Shown here: in pieces, positions 51,149 to 60,033 of the stretch | Position numbering within the stretch: position 1 is the stretch's first letter | How the letters are laid out: each line of letters begins with the position of its first letter | Origin: Halalkalibacter oceani | GTDB lineage: Bacteria; Bacillota; Bacilli; Bacillales; Bacillaceae_D | Direction of reading: 5' to 3' | DNA: 64,000 nt | NCBI RefSeq assembly: GCF_040544555.1 | Contig: NZ_JBEPKD010000001.1 | Span: forward strand, 558,001 to 622,000 | The notes under the pieces: generated by a model | The model's database searches: none | What the model was told of the DNA's origin: nothing | What the model saw: the letters and a program-made list of their open reading frames with translations, nothing else | Program-made: the position numbers and the translations under genes

Positions 51149-51829
51149 GTGAACACCAATTTTCTCTCCTTAACGGCAGAGCTATTCGTCGGATTTTTTG
51201 CCTTGCTCATTATGACGAAAATCCTTGGCAAGAATCAAATCACCCAGTTAACGCCATTTGATTTTATCTCGGCCTTAGTGCTTGGAGAGCTTGTCGGTAA
51301 TGCGATCTATGATAAAGATATCGGACTCCAGTATGTCCTTTATGCGATTGCGGTATGGGGGGCATTAATTTATTTCATCGAGATGCTGACGCAAAAGTTC
51401 CGGGCGTCACGAAGTATTTTGGAAGGCAGTCCCTCCCTGATCATCAGCAATGGAAAAATTCAATATAACGAACTGAAAAAAAACAAGCTTGATTTAAACC
51501 AGCTCCATCATCTTCTACGGGAAAAAGGGGTTTTTTCCGTTCGCGAAGTACAATTTGGCATCCTCGAAACGAACGGCTCTGTCAATGTGATGCGAAAAAA
51601 GAAATTCGATACGCCGGTAAACGAAGATTTAGGAATACCGGCAAAATCAGTTCACCTGCCGATTTTCCTGATCTTAGACGGGGAAATTGTCGAGGAAAGC
51701 CTGACAGTACTTAAAAAAGAACCAGAATGGCTCATCCAGGAGCTGCAACAGCGAGGAATACCAGGCCCCTCATCCGTCCTCTTCGCCGAATGGCTCGAAG
51801 GAGACGGCTTCGAAATCCAAACTTATTGA
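51149..51829 (+). CDS. DUF421 (YetF-like) membrane protein, third copy
   Basis: 226 residues from GTG 51149 (AAAGGAG at 8-9 nt). Helices to about residue 80 include the classic YetF block FALLIMTKILGKNQITQLTP then FDFISALVLGELVGNAIYD. The soluble part has SLIISNGKIQYNELKKNKLD and FLILDGEIVEESLTVLKKEP. No DUF1657 tail. Closer to YetF than the other two DUF421 proteins here. Ends at a hairpin-B terminator. Confidence 0.87.
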   Translation: MNTNFLSLTAELFVGFFALLIMTKILGKNQITQLTPFDFISALVLGELVGNAIYDKDIGLQYVLYAIAVWGALIYFIEMLTQKFRASRSILEGSPSLIISNGKIQYNELKKNKLDLNQLHHLLREKGVFSVREVQFGILETNGSVNVMRKKKFDTPVNEDLGIPAKSVHLPIFLILDGEIVEESLTVLKKEPEWLIQELQQRGIPGPSSVLFAEWLEGDGFEIQTY

Positions 51830-52040
51830 GACCTACCAAAAGGTGGTTTTCCTTTTGGTAGGTCTCTGAAGCTAATGCGGAGCCGCTACCATTCTTTTAA
51901 AGCGCAGAGAGGAACGGGGTTTTTCCTCTCTGCGCGCGTAGCGAGCGGAGCTTGGCCAGCATCCTTGAAGCAGCGTGCGGAGTCTGCACATGGGTTTTAA
52001 ATGGATCAGGAAGCGGGGTTCTTCCTGATCCATTTGGGCA
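51828..52040 (-). repeat. Composite intergenic repeat with two stem-loop A units
   Basis: Hairpin B GAGACCTACCAAAAGG (51828-51843 with 51851-51866) starts at the DUF421 stop codon. Then, read on minus, box GCGCTTTAAAAGAATGGTAG and CGGCTCCGCATTAG, stem-loop A GCGCAGAGAGGAA/TTCCTCTCTGCGC (51902-51935, loop AAACCCCG) and a second 15-bp stem-loop (51999-52035, half AAATGGATCAGGAAG, loop AACCCCG on minus). Stems share no sequence with the other copies but loops do. The words CCTTTTGGTAGGTCTC recur at 52060-52075. Confidence 0.75.
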
Positions 52041-52088
52041 GAACGGAGCGGCTGCCTTTTCCTTTTGGTAGGTCTCTTTAACAGAAAA

Positions 52089-52138
52089 ACGAGCATGGAA
52101 GCGATTGCAGTCTTGCTCGCTTCCATGCCCGTTTTTTT
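52089..52138. terminator. Bidirectional terminator beside sodF
   Basis: ACGAGCATGGAAGCGA (52089-52104) pairs with 52117-52132, one mismatch, with T-runs on both sides. It directly abuts the sodF stop codon. Confidence 0.85.
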
Positions 52139-53030
52139 AAAAAGGTTCCCATCTTAGTTCCTGCGCTTTCCGGTAGCGCGCCTCGACAGCCGGCCAGTTT
52201 ACGACGTTCCACCAGTTTTCAATATACGGCTGGCGGTCGTTTTTATACTGGAGATAGTAAGCATGCTCCCACACGTCAAGGACGAGCAGCGGAATCATAT
52301 CCTGCTGGCTCAAATTTTGATGCTTTTCCGCTTGGAGAATTTCGAGCCGCTGGGCACGTGGGGACCAAACAAGAAAAGCCCATCCGCCGCCTTCGACTTC
52401 ATTCGCCGCGGCGGAGAAATGCTCCTTCATCTTCCTGAAGCTGCCAAAGTCGTGACGGATTTGCGCGGCCAATTCACCACCAGGCTCTCCGCCACCGTTC
52501 GGACTCATAATCTCCCAAAAGATCGTGTGTAAGTAATGCCCCGCGCCATGAAAGGCCGCTTCGCGCTCCCAATGCTTAATCAGCTCGTAATCATTGCGCC
52601 TGCGCGCCTTCTGCATTTCCCGCTCAGCTTTATTCAAGCCGTCGACGTAGCTCTGGTGATGCTTATCATGATGCAGTCTCATAATTTCTTCAGCAATGTA
52701 AGGCTCAAGCGCATTGTAAGCATAAGGCAAAGGAGGAAGTGTATGCCCGCCAATCGGTACCGGTGAGCGGCTGACCTCCCCTCCATCCTGACGGAAAGCG
52801 ATAAGATTGTTCCAATTACCCAACACCTGTTCAGCAAGCTCTTCAAGCTCCTCGCTTTGCCCATACCGATACTCTTCCGAATTTTCGCATTGATGCAAAA
52901 GCTCCAGCAAGGAACTCATAAACGGCTTAATCGTTTGGTAAGGGACCTGCGCTTCAATCGTGCTTCCATAGCGATTCCACAGCGATTTCATTTCTAATGC
53001 CCATTCATACATATCCTGTGAGGTACTCAC
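52137..53030 (-). CDS. sodF: Fe/Mn superoxide dismutase with N-terminal extension (SodF type)
   Basis: 297 residues from GTG 53030 (GGGGAG site). Residues 1-90 are a helical extension (MYEWALEMKSLWNRYGSTIE) absent from the common SodA. The SOD domain begins HTLPPLPYAYNALEPYI near 98; metal ligands are His in RLHHDKHHQSYVDGL, His in GAGHYLHTIFWE, and Asp/His in VLDVWEHAYYLQYKND. The extended form matches the SodF kind of Bacillus. Metal choice is not decided. Confidence 0.9.
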   Translation of the reverse strand: MSTSQDMYEWALEMKSLWNRYGSTIEAQVPYQTIKPFMSSLLELLHQCENSEEYRYGQSEELEELAEQVLGNWNNLIAFRQDGGEVSRSPVPIGGHTLPPLPYAYNALEPYIAEEIMRLHHDKHHQSYVDGLNKAEREMQKARRRNDYELIKHWEREAAFHGAGHYLHTIFWEIMSPNGGGEPGGELAAQIRHDFGSFRKMKEHFSAAANEVEGGGWAFLVWSPRAQRLEILQAEKHQNLSQQDMIPLLVLDVWEHAYYLQYKNDRQPYIENWWNVVNWPAVEARYRKAQELRWEPF

Positions 53031-53118
53031 ACCGATCACTCCCCGCATGTCAATGATTCTTTAGTATATGACACGCATCATGGGTTGTTGTTTGTCTCCA
53101 ATGAAAACAGAAAAATTA

Positions 53119-53246
53119 TTCAGCCTGTCGACAAAGTCTTGCAAAAGCGATTCAGTCGAAAGGCTTTTTTGGTATTAGTATACCCCACAGGGCGTAGCCC
53201 AAGAAGGCTCAGGTTTATCATTGGAGGATTTTGTCTACGGTCTGAG
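53119..53246. repeat. Imperfect inverted repeat pair after scpB
   Basis: TTCAGCCTGTCGACAAAGTC (53119 on) and the reverse complement of GATTTTGTCTACGGTCTGAG (ending 53246) match at most positions over 21 bp, 86 bp apart. The right arm abuts the scpB stop. It may be a small inserted element or a large terminator. No gene lies in 53031-53246. Confidence 0.45.
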
Positions 53247-53837
53247 TTATTCTCCTGTTTCCAATTCTTCTTCGAACTTTTTAAAGAAAAGATCGGCTTC
53301 CTCGGCAATTTCCTGCTCCTCGACATCTTCAGGCAGCGGTGGCAGGTCCTCCAGCCCATTTAAGCCAAAATGATCGAGAAAAAAAGCAGTCGTTCCATAT
53401 AAAATCGGCCGGCCGGCTCCCGGTGCTCGTCCAACTTCTTTAATAAGCAGCTTCGAGGTGAGCGTTTGAATCGCCTTTTCCGATTTGACTCCGCGGACAT
53501 CTTCAATTTCCATTCTCGTCAACGGCTGACGGTAGGCAATAATCGCCAACGTTTCAAGCGCAGCCTGGGAAAGTGCTGAATGAAGCGGAGATGCGGCCAT
53601 TTTTTTTATGTATCTGGCATGCTCCGGCTTCGTTGTAAAGCGGTAGCCCCCGGCGACCTCAACAATTTGCATGCCGCGCTGCTGTTCTTCATACTTCATT
53701 TGCAAGGCGAAAAGGGCCTCTTTGACTGTTTCCGGCTCCAATTCCATAATATTTGCAAGCTGCTCAATCGATAACCCCTCATCGCCGACAACAAAGAGAA
53801 GGCCTTCCATAATCGATTGTATTTCTTCTAGCTTCAT
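53247..53837 (-). CDS. scpB: Segregation and condensation protein B
   Basis: 196 residues. Two winged-helix domains; IMEGLLFVVGDEGLSIEQLA, ALETLAIIAYRQPLTRMEIE and LLIKEVGRAPGAGRPILYGT are the ScpB signatures. Forms the SMC-ScpA-ScpB condensin. Overlaps scpA by 4 bp. Confidence 0.96.
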   Translation of the reverse strand: MKLEEIQSIMEGLLFVVGDEGLSIEQLANIMELEPETVKEALFALQMKYEEQQRGMQIVEVAGGYRFTTKPEHARYIKKMAASPLHSALSQAALETLAIIAYRQPLTRMEIEDVRGVKSEKAIQTLTSKLLIKEVGRAPGAGRPILYGTTAFFLDHFGLNGLEDLPPLPEDVEEQEIAEEADLFFKKFEEELETGE

Positions 53838-54595
53838 CCCTGCTCGCCCCCTTCTATGCTGTAGATCATGATGTCCTGAAAATTATCGCTTTGTTCGCAT
53901 CTGATTGATTTTGTTTTCATCAGCTCAAGAATCGCCAAAAACGTGACGACGATATGGGGACGCTCCATTCTTGTGAATAGCTGATCAAAACGGCATTGAC
54001 CATGAAAGCGGCCGAGTCTTTCCATCACTTCCTGAATGCGCTCTTCAATCGAATATTCCTGGCTTTTTACCGTTGACGTTCTTGGTGCCTGCAATTGCTT
54101 GCGCTTGATCAGCTTTTGATAGGCGCTCAGCATATCAAAAAGCGTAACTCCTTTGATCGCAATCTCCCGTTTTTCTTCATCTGATATAAAGGGATCAAGA
54201 TCTTCAGGCGGCTTCGTATGGATTAAAGAACGGTACTGCTCCTTTTCCTTTAGCTCCGCCGCAACCTCTTTATATTTACGGTATTCAATTAAACGAAACA
54301 TCAGCTCTTCCCGCGGATCTTCCTCCTCCTCCGCCCATTCATCCTCAAACAGTTCTTCTTCGTGCTTTGGCAGAAGCATTTTGCTCTTAATCATCAGCAG
54401 CGTTGCCGCCATCACGAGATATTCGCTGGCAACATCAAGCTCTAATTCCTGCATCGCATGAATATACTCTAAATATTGGTCGGTAATCGCCGCAACAGGA
54501 ATATCATAAATATCCACTTCTGCTTGATTAATAAGGTGAAGAAGAAGATCGAGCGGACCTTCGAATGTTTCAAGTTTTACACTATATGGATTCAT
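53834..54595 (-). CDS. scpA: Segregation and condensation protein A
   Basis: 253 residues, the kleisin of bacterial condensin. YSVKLETFEGPLDLLLHLIN at the N-terminus, YLVMAATLLMIKSKMLLP near residue 60, an acidic linker (EEELFEDEWAEEEEDPREEL) and a C-terminal winged helix (VVTFLAILELMKTKSIR). Bridges the two SMC heads. Confidence 0.96.
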   Translation of the reverse strand: MNPYSVKLETFEGPLDLLLHLINQAEVDIYDIPVAAITDQYLEYIHAMQELELDVASEYLVMAATLLMIKSKMLLPKHEEELFEDEWAEEEEDPREELMFRLIEYRKYKEVAAELKEKEQYRSLIHTKPPEDLDPFISDEEKREIAIKGVTLFDMLSAYQKLIKRKQLQAPRTSTVKSQEYSIEERIQEVMERLGRFHGQCRFDQLFTRMERPHIVVTFLAILELMKTKSIRCEQSDNFQDIMIYSIEGGEQG

Positions 54596-54707
54596 TTGAC
54601 CACCATAGGCTTCTAGTTTATATGCTAGAGCAGATTATAACATACTTCTCAGTAGCGGGGAACATGCCTTCGTCTCATGATCTATGATAAACTGGAACAC
54701 ATAGAAG

Positions 54708-54744
54708 GCTGCTGAAAAAGTGAAAATCGTACTTTTTCAGTAGC
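54708..54744. repeat. Isolated hairpin B
   Basis: GCTGCTGAAAAAGT (54708-54721) pairs with ACTTTTTCAGTAGC (54731-54744), one mismatch. Nearly the same arms as hairpin B of the copies at 16.5 and 36.0 kb. It lies in the divergent scpA-ypuF gap, upstream of ypuF, so it is not placed as a terminator of either. Confidence 0.7.
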
Positions 54745-54785
54745 TTCAACAATAGAGGAGTCTTAAAATGGGGAGTTTTTGAACA

Positions 54786-55316
54786 ATGTATCCGACACCA
54801 TATCTTGATTACTTAATTGAATTCCATGTCAGGCGCGATTATTTTGAATGTCATGAACTGCTTGAGGAGTATTGGAAAGAACAGCCGCGTGAGCAGCGCC
54901 ATCACTACTGGGTTGCCCTCATTCAGCTTGCCGTCGGGCTCTACCACCACCGCCGCAGCAACATAGCGGGTGCTGAGCGAATGTATCAAAAAGCAGCTGC
55001 CAAAATCGCCGCTCAGCCCGATCCATTTCGGAAGCTCGGGCTTAACCCGGCAGATTTGCACGATCAGCTAAACAAGCAGCTTCAATTCCTTACTCACACT
55101 CCGCCTGTTTTTCAAGACATGACGCTCTCACTTTCACCTGACTTGCAAAAAGCATGCGATCAGCGCTGCAAGGAGCTCGGCCTCAGCTGGAGGACAGACG
55201 ATCCGGCTACCGAAGAGTTTATTATTCATAAGCATCTTCTTCGCGACCGTAAAGAGGTCATTGCTGAACGGGAGCGCCAGTGGGTGATCAGACGACAAGA
55301 AAAAGGACTGCCTTAA
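54786..55316 (+). CDS. ypuF: DUF309 protein YpuF
   Basis: 176 residues. The DUF309 core is YFECHELLEEYWKEQPREQR and HYWVALIQLAVGLYHHRRSN near residue 50. Cytosolic, His-rich, function unknown. Divergent from scpA and convergent with ribT, as expected in Bacillus. ATG 54786; its ribosome site is weak (GGGGAG about 10 nt upstream). Confidence 0.88.
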   Translation: MYPTPYLDYLIEFHVRRDYFECHELLEEYWKEQPREQRHHYWVALIQLAVGLYHHRRSNIAGAERMYQKAAAKIAAQPDPFRKLGLNPADLHDQLNKQLQFLTHTPPVFQDMTLSLSPDLQKACDQRCKELGLSWRTDDPATEEFIIHKHLLRDRKEVIAERERQWVIRRQEKGLP

Positions 55317-55333
55317 AGGTTGATCCTTTTTCT
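55299..55333. terminator. Hairpin over the ypuF stop codon
   Basis: AGAAAAAGGA (55299-55308) and TCCTTTTTCT (55324-55333) flank the stop; the left arm is coding. Between convergent ypuF and ribT. Confidence 0.5.
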
Positions 55334-55386
55334 GGCAGCCCCGCAGACAACGCTCATAAAAACAGATGGCAGAATGCCACAGCTTA

Positions 55387-55749
55387 TCAGCTTTTGCGGG
55401 TTTCAGCTTCCTTTTCTTCACAAGCTGAAACAAACGTTTTTGTATACTTTGTCGGTTTTACTTCACATGGCAGCAGCTGCTTTAAGGCCGCCAGCATTTT
55501 TGTGCCTATCCCCTCTTCACGAAACGAAGGATTGACGCAAATGTGGCGGACCTTCGCTTCGATTCCTTCGATCGACACACCGATCACACCGATAAAATCA
55601 TCTTCCTTCCACAAGTAAAGCTTCCAGTCAGGATCCTTCTCATACTGTTCCATCGTCTTCAGCAATCTTTTGACGTCCTTTTCCTTCCGCATAAAAGAGA
55701 GCAAACCCATCGCGATTTTCCGATTCGCTGTATTGTAAGGTACTAGCAT
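55387..55749 (-). CDS. ribT: RibT, GNAT-family acetyltransferase
   Basis: 120 residues, close to B. subtilis RibT (124) with the same IAMGLLSFM opening and LYLWKEDD strand; the acetyl-CoA loop is EEGIGTKMLAAL near residue 83. In B. subtilis it is the last gene of the rib operon. Here it is cut off from ribH by a four-gene germination operon of the same orientation. Its own promoter is not obvious. Substrate unknown. Confidence 0.92.
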   Translation of the reverse strand: MLVPYNTANRKIAMGLLSFMRKEKDVKRLLKTMEQYEKDPDWKLYLWKEDDFIGVIGVSIEGIEAKVRHICVNPSFREEGIGTKMLAALKQLLPCEVKPTKYTKTFVSACEEKEAETRKS

Positions 55750-55874
55750 ACGAACCCTCTCATTTTTTTTAATCTCGTCATTCCCCTATACTTTCTGCTT
55801 ATTCTACCACAAACAAATTGGGAACTAAATAAGAGAAAAAAATGGTTCTTTTTTTCGTAACAGCTGCTTGCTCT

Positions 55875-57413
55875 TTACGGCTGTGTCTGTCTTTCCTTCG
55901 TTTTCGGCTCCTTCGTTCTCATTTTCAATAGCGATACCGGTGCACGAATGACCAGGTCGAGCCAGTCTTTCGAGTTGAATGGCGCATAAGGCGAAAGATA
56001 ATAGCTTCCAAAGCTTCTTAAGCCTACGAGGTGGATATTGATTAAAATATAGCTAATGACAATTCCATACAAGCCGAACAGCGCCGCAGCAATCATCACG
56101 GAAAACCTTAAAATCCGGAAGGTGATCGCGACATTGTAGGCAGGAAACGTAAAGGACGAGATAGCGGTCAAAGCGACGACAATCACCATAATCGGACTGA
56201 CGATCCCGGCACGGACGGCAGCATCCCCAATAATAATCCCGCCAACAATCCCAACCGTTTGCCCAATCGGCCGCGGCAGGCGGTTCCCGGCTTCCCGCAG
56301 CAATTCAAACGTGGCTTCCATCAGCATCGCCTCGGCAAAGATCGGAAAGGGCACCCCTTCCCTTGATCCGGCTATTGAGAGCGCCAATGTCGTCGGCACC
56401 ATCCCTTGATGAAACGAGACGATCGCGATATAAATCGACGGCAAAAAAACGGTAAAAAAGGCGGCCACATAGCGAAGAAAACGGATCAAGCTCCCAATCA
56501 GCCAACGATCATAATAATCCTCAGGCGATTTAAACAGCTGATGAAACGTGATCGGCGCAACGAGAGAAAAAGGAGTCCCGTCAACTAAAATGACAACCTG
56601 GCCATTAAGCAGATGAGCCGCTGTTTTATCCGGTCTCTCGGTATGGGAAATTTGCGGGAAGGGAGAAAGCACATTATCCTCGATAAACTGCTCCAGCACT
56701 CCGGTTTCCGCGATGTCATCCGTTTCGATACTGGCAATCCGGTACGTCACTTCATCGATGACATTCTGTGTGACAAGATCTTTCAAATAAAGAATCGCGA
56801 CCTTCCGCTTGGAACGGAGACCAAGTGATGTCGTTTGCACTTTGAAGCTGACATCGCGAACTCTTTGACGGATCAGAACAATATTCGTTTGAATGTTTTC
56901 CGTAAACCCGTCGCGCGGCCCGCGAATGACCACCTCACTTTGCGGTTCCTCAACAGAGCGGCCTTTTGCTTTCTTACTGGCAATGATGATTAAGCTCGGC
57001 AAGCCGTCAATGATCAGCAGGCTTTCCCCGGCAAGCAGCTGAGGAATCGCTTCATCAAAGCTTTGGAAGGTGTGACTGCCTTCAAGTGCTAAATACTGCT
57101 CCTGCAGAAGAGCTAAGAAACCGGTTTCTTTATCCTCAAGTTCCAGCAGCTCTTCTTCCTTCATCGCCATTAAAGTCCGACTGACCTGCTCCACTTTTTT
57201 TGAGTCCACTAACCCTTCCACATAATACAAAGCGGCCTTTCTCTTCTTGCCGATCAGAAGAGGACGGACAATAAAATCATCACTACCTTCAAAAAGTTCC
57301 TCGATTGTTTTGGAGAGTTCACTTATCTCTGACGACAGCTTTAACTGATTCGCCGGTTGAGTGTTGGCTTCAGCCTGTGCCGCCCGCAGCCGCTTGTACA
57401 CTTTGTTAAACAA
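55875..57413 (-). CDS. Spore germination protein, GerA-type A subunit (operon 2)
   Basis: 512 residues. ENIQTNIVLIRQRVRDVSFK, PFPIFAEAMLMEATFELLRE and GQTVGIVGGIIIGDAAVRAG show the GerA family; about five helices in the second half and a basic tail (LKMRTKEPKTKERQT). TTG start at 57413 with AAGGAGGGG. It is last in the operon, whereas operon 1 has A first. Clearly diverged from the 13.9-15.4 kb copy, so a separate receptor. Confidence 0.92.
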   Translation of the reverse strand: MFNKVYKRLRAAQAEANTQPANQLKLSSEISELSKTIEELFEGSDDFIVRPLLIGKKRKAALYYVEGLVDSKKVEQVSRTLMAMKEEELLELEDKETGFLALLQEQYLALEGSHTFQSFDEAIPQLLAGESLLIIDGLPSLIIIASKKAKGRSVEEPQSEVVIRGPRDGFTENIQTNIVLIRQRVRDVSFKVQTTSLGLRSKRKVAILYLKDLVTQNVIDEVTYRIASIETDDIAETGVLEQFIEDNVLSPFPQISHTERPDKTAAHLLNGQVVILVDGTPFSLVAPITFHQLFKSPEDYYDRWLIGSLIRFLRYVAAFFTVFLPSIYIAIVSFHQGMVPTTLALSIAGSREGVPFPIFAEAMLMEATFELLREAGNRLPRPIGQTVGIVGGIIIGDAAVRAGIVSPIMVIVVALTAISSFTFPAYNVAITFRILRFSVMIAAALFGLYGIVISYILINIHLVGLRSFGSYYLSPYAPFNSKDWLDLVIRAPVSLLKMRTKEPKTKERQTQP

Positions 57414-57425
57414 CAGATCCCCTCC

Positions 57426-58622
57426 TTACTTTAATTTTTCCTCCGTCATATAATTGCGAACTTTTACAGATACATTTGTATGGACAATTGCGTCTTTAAA
57501 CAAGCCATCCTCTCCGTCCCATCTGCCCTTGATTTTTTCCCAATATTTAGGATCCTCCCGATTAATCTTCATGCCAAAGCGAAAGATATCCAGGCTGTAT
57601 TCATTCTGCATTTTCTCGACGATTTGGTTGATTTCCGCCTTAATTTTCTCCTCGACTGCCTGCTGCAGCTTTATATTTGTCTCAATATCGGCTACATCGA
57701 TCCCTTCAATCCACTTTTCAGCAAAGGATCCTTCCGTTTTCACATCAATGGTAAACACATTTTGCTCGCCTCTCCGTTCAAAATCTAAGGATGTTTTTGC
57801 CGAAAACGATTCATAGACAAAGACTCCCTTATCCTCATAGTTCACCTCAAGCACGCCATTTTCGGCATCTCCAACGACCCAGTTATATCCTTCTGTTTCC
57901 GCTTCACCGAGCCAGCCGACCATTTTATTTTCCTGACCGTCAAAGACCGCTGCCCCCGCGACTTTTATATCGGTTTTTCCACTGACAATCCGCGGGATGA
58001 TATAGCTGTACTGATTAATGATAAAGCTCGTTACATCACCCATCTCGACATATTTCGGCATCTGTAATGTCTTTTCATAATTTTCCAGTACTTCTCGGAT
58101 ATAAAGCGCCGGCATTTTTTCCAATGGAACTTTAACATCAAAATTGGCTCTTGCCTCTCCTTTCGATATTAAGACAAGCACCCTTCTTCTCATTTCATGG
58201 TCGCGCAAATAGAAATCGGCGAGATGCTCAAGCATCCCGTTTCTGACAAGCTCTTCGTTAATAATCAGCACCTTTAAATGCTCACTGTTTAACGCCCGGC
58301 TGCTTCTTGTTGCCAAATTGCGCGCCACTTTAAAATTTGTTAAGCCGATCGACGTTAAATTAAAATGAGATTGAATGTCTTCTCCGCTCTGCGAATCCTG
58401 TGGGACAGCAATCTGATACGTTTTTCGGAAAAAACGCTCATGAGCCTCACTGTCGCCAATGGCCTCGCCGAGCTCCTCCTCTATATGGTCTTCATGCCTT
58501 TCCTCTTCTTTGACGGGATCAAAGGCAATTCCTAAGACAAAGCCAAGCTCTTCAATATCCCTGCTGTCCCAGCAGCCTGTCAGAATGAAAAGAATCAAGA
58601 TAGTTGAGATAGCGCGCTTCAT
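57426..58622 (-). CDS. Spore germination protein, Ger(x)C lipoprotein subunit (operon 2)
   Basis: 398 residues. Lipobox LFILTGCWDSRDIEELGFVL with the Cys near 17; the WDxRDIxxL motif after the Cys is the GerAC hallmark. A Glu/His-rich insertion (EEERHEDHIEEELGEAIGD) near residue 40 is unusual. C-terminal domain VEEKIKAEINQIVEKMQNEY. Overlaps the B gene by 4 bp. Confidence 0.92.
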   Translation of the reverse strand: MKRAISTILILFILTGCWDSRDIEELGFVLGIAFDPVKEEERHEDHIEEELGEAIGDSEAHERFFRKTYQIAVPQDSQSGEDIQSHFNLTSIGLTNFKVARNLATRSSRALNSEHLKVLIINEELVRNGMLEHLADFYLRDHEMRRRVLVLISKGEARANFDVKVPLEKMPALYIREVLENYEKTLQMPKYVEMGDVTSFIINQYSYIIPRIVSGKTDIKVAGAAVFDGQENKMVGWLGEAETEGYNWVVGDAENGVLEVNYEDKGVFVYESFSAKTSLDFERRGEQNVFTIDVKTEGSFAEKWIEGIDVADIETNIKLQQAVEEKIKAEINQIVEKMQNEYSLDIFRFGMKINREDPKYWEKIKGRWDGEDGLFKDAIVHTNVSVKVRNYMTEEKLK

Positions 58623-59731
58623 CTTGCTCCTCCTTGTTGCTTTTTCTTCCTTATCACAATCCAGGTCGCGCAGATGAGCCCAATAACAATTAAACCAATT
58701 CCGCCATAGCCGACGATTGTCCCGAACAGAAAAGCCTCTGAGATCGACCGCGGGGCGAAGGCAATGATAAGCGTTGCTAACGTAATCCAGCTTGGCAGTA
58801 TTCGCGAATGCTTCTTAATATCGAGGGTTTCGCGAATAATCTTCGTTGTCAGAAAGTGGGCAACTGACATTGTATTAAAAATACTCATCATCCAAATCGT
58901 GATCATCAGCGCTTCCACCCGTTCAAACACGCCGCCGGGGATTTCAATTTCTTTCACCAGCTCTACGGTCGGAAATGTCAGCACTTCGGTCGTTTCCACA
59001 CTAAAGATCGCAAAGCTGATTAACGTGATTCCTAAATATAAAATAAAAATAATCACAATACTGGCAACCATCGGCCCTGTTTTTAAATCTTCCTTTTTCA
59101 TCGCCGCCAAAAAGAAAAAAACAATCTCTACCCCGAGCAGGGAAAGGGTCGTTTCCTTCACTCCCTGAAAGATTGAGTTACTGTCTCCCATCGTCAAAGG
59201 AAGCAATTGTTCAAATTCAAATTCCGGCAGCACGACAAGCATCATCGCAATTAAAAAGAAAACGGTAATCGGGACGAACATCAAATTTAAATGGATAATC
59301 CCTTGAAGTCCTTTTGTGACCGCGTATGTTGTCGTCAAAAGAATAACAGCGGCGACGACTTCGGCCGGTGTGTCAATCAGCAAATAGATTCTGACGACAA
59401 TCGAAAGAATTCTTGTTTCATACGCCAACAGCAGAAGAAAATAGCAGGCAAAGGCCAATCCGAGAACCTTCGCCAGCCAAGAGCCCGCCTTTGTATGAGT
59501 AAGTGCTTCAAGCAACGTTTCACCGGGAAAACTGCGTTGTAGCTTTGTGTAAATGACGATGAAGAGAATCGTAAGCAGGCTGCCGATCAAAATCGACAAC
59601 AGAGCGACGACCGACCCGCCTGCCGCGGCAAGACTTCTCGGCAACGTTAAAATTCCGATTCCGACAATAATGCCAATCAGCGTCATGCTTATTTCAACCG
59701 GAACTATTTTATATGATGTCGTATTACTCAT
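58619..59731 (-). CDS. Spore germination protein, GerB-type permease subunit (operon 2)
   Basis: 370 residues, ten helices. IVPVEISMTLIGIIVGIGIL and LPRSLAAAGGSVVALLSIL at the N-terminus fit the GerAB/YkvT group. Ends in a basic tail (IVIRKKKQQGGAR). AAAAGGAG site before the ATG at 59731. Second gene of the operon. Confidence 0.92.
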   Translation of the reverse strand: MSNTTSYKIVPVEISMTLIGIIVGIGILTLPRSLAAAGGSVVALLSILIGSLLTILFIVIYTKLQRSFPGETLLEALTHTKAGSWLAKVLGLAFACYFLLLLAYETRILSIVVRIYLLIDTPAEVVAAVILLTTTYAVTKGLQGIIHLNLMFVPITVFFLIAMMLVVLPEFEFEQLLPLTMGDSNSIFQGVKETTLSLLGVEIVFFFLAAMKKEDLKTGPMVASIVIIFILYLGITLISFAIFSVETTEVLTFPTVELVKEIEIPGGVFERVEALMITIWMMSIFNTMSVAHFLTTKIIRETLDIKKHSRILPSWITLATLIIAFAPRSISEAFLFGTIVGYGGIGLIVIGLICATWIVIRKKKQQGGAR

Positions 59732-59753
59732 AGTACGAACTCCTTTTTATGAG

Positions 59754-59942
59754 CTACTCTTGTTTTTTGAGCTTATCCCGTATATGCTCATTCTCCTTCT
59801 TCATCCAAGGAAGACTCGTGACTCTCTCAAACCAGTCGGTCAGATGCTGGACGATCCAGATAAGAAAAAATGAGATAACGGCAACGATCATTACTGAAAA
59901 ATTCGGCATAAAGCCTAGCACTTCATGCAAAAGTTGGGACAT
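59754..59942 (-). CDS. Small membrane protein leading germination operon 2
   Basis: 62 residues: MSQLLHEVLGFMPNFSVMIV starts a single hydrophobic helix (about 12-34), then FERVTSLPWMKKENEHIRDK and a basic C-terminus. GGGGGGAAG site. First gene of the operon, 22 bp before the B gene. Some Bacillus ger operons contain a small extra (D-like or YfkS-like) gene that modulates the receptor; this may be one, but no sequence motif proves it. Confidence 0.72.
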   Translation of the reverse strand: MSQLLHEVLGFMPNFSVMIVAVISFFLIWIVQHLTDWFERVTSLPWMKKENEHIRDKLKKQE

Positions 59943-60033
59943 CTTCTTCCCCCCATGGTTTCATTCCTTTCTTTTCCTTAGCTTTCACGTCTTTCAAAAA
60001 TTTTATTTATCGTTTAGAAAAGCGACAAAAAAA

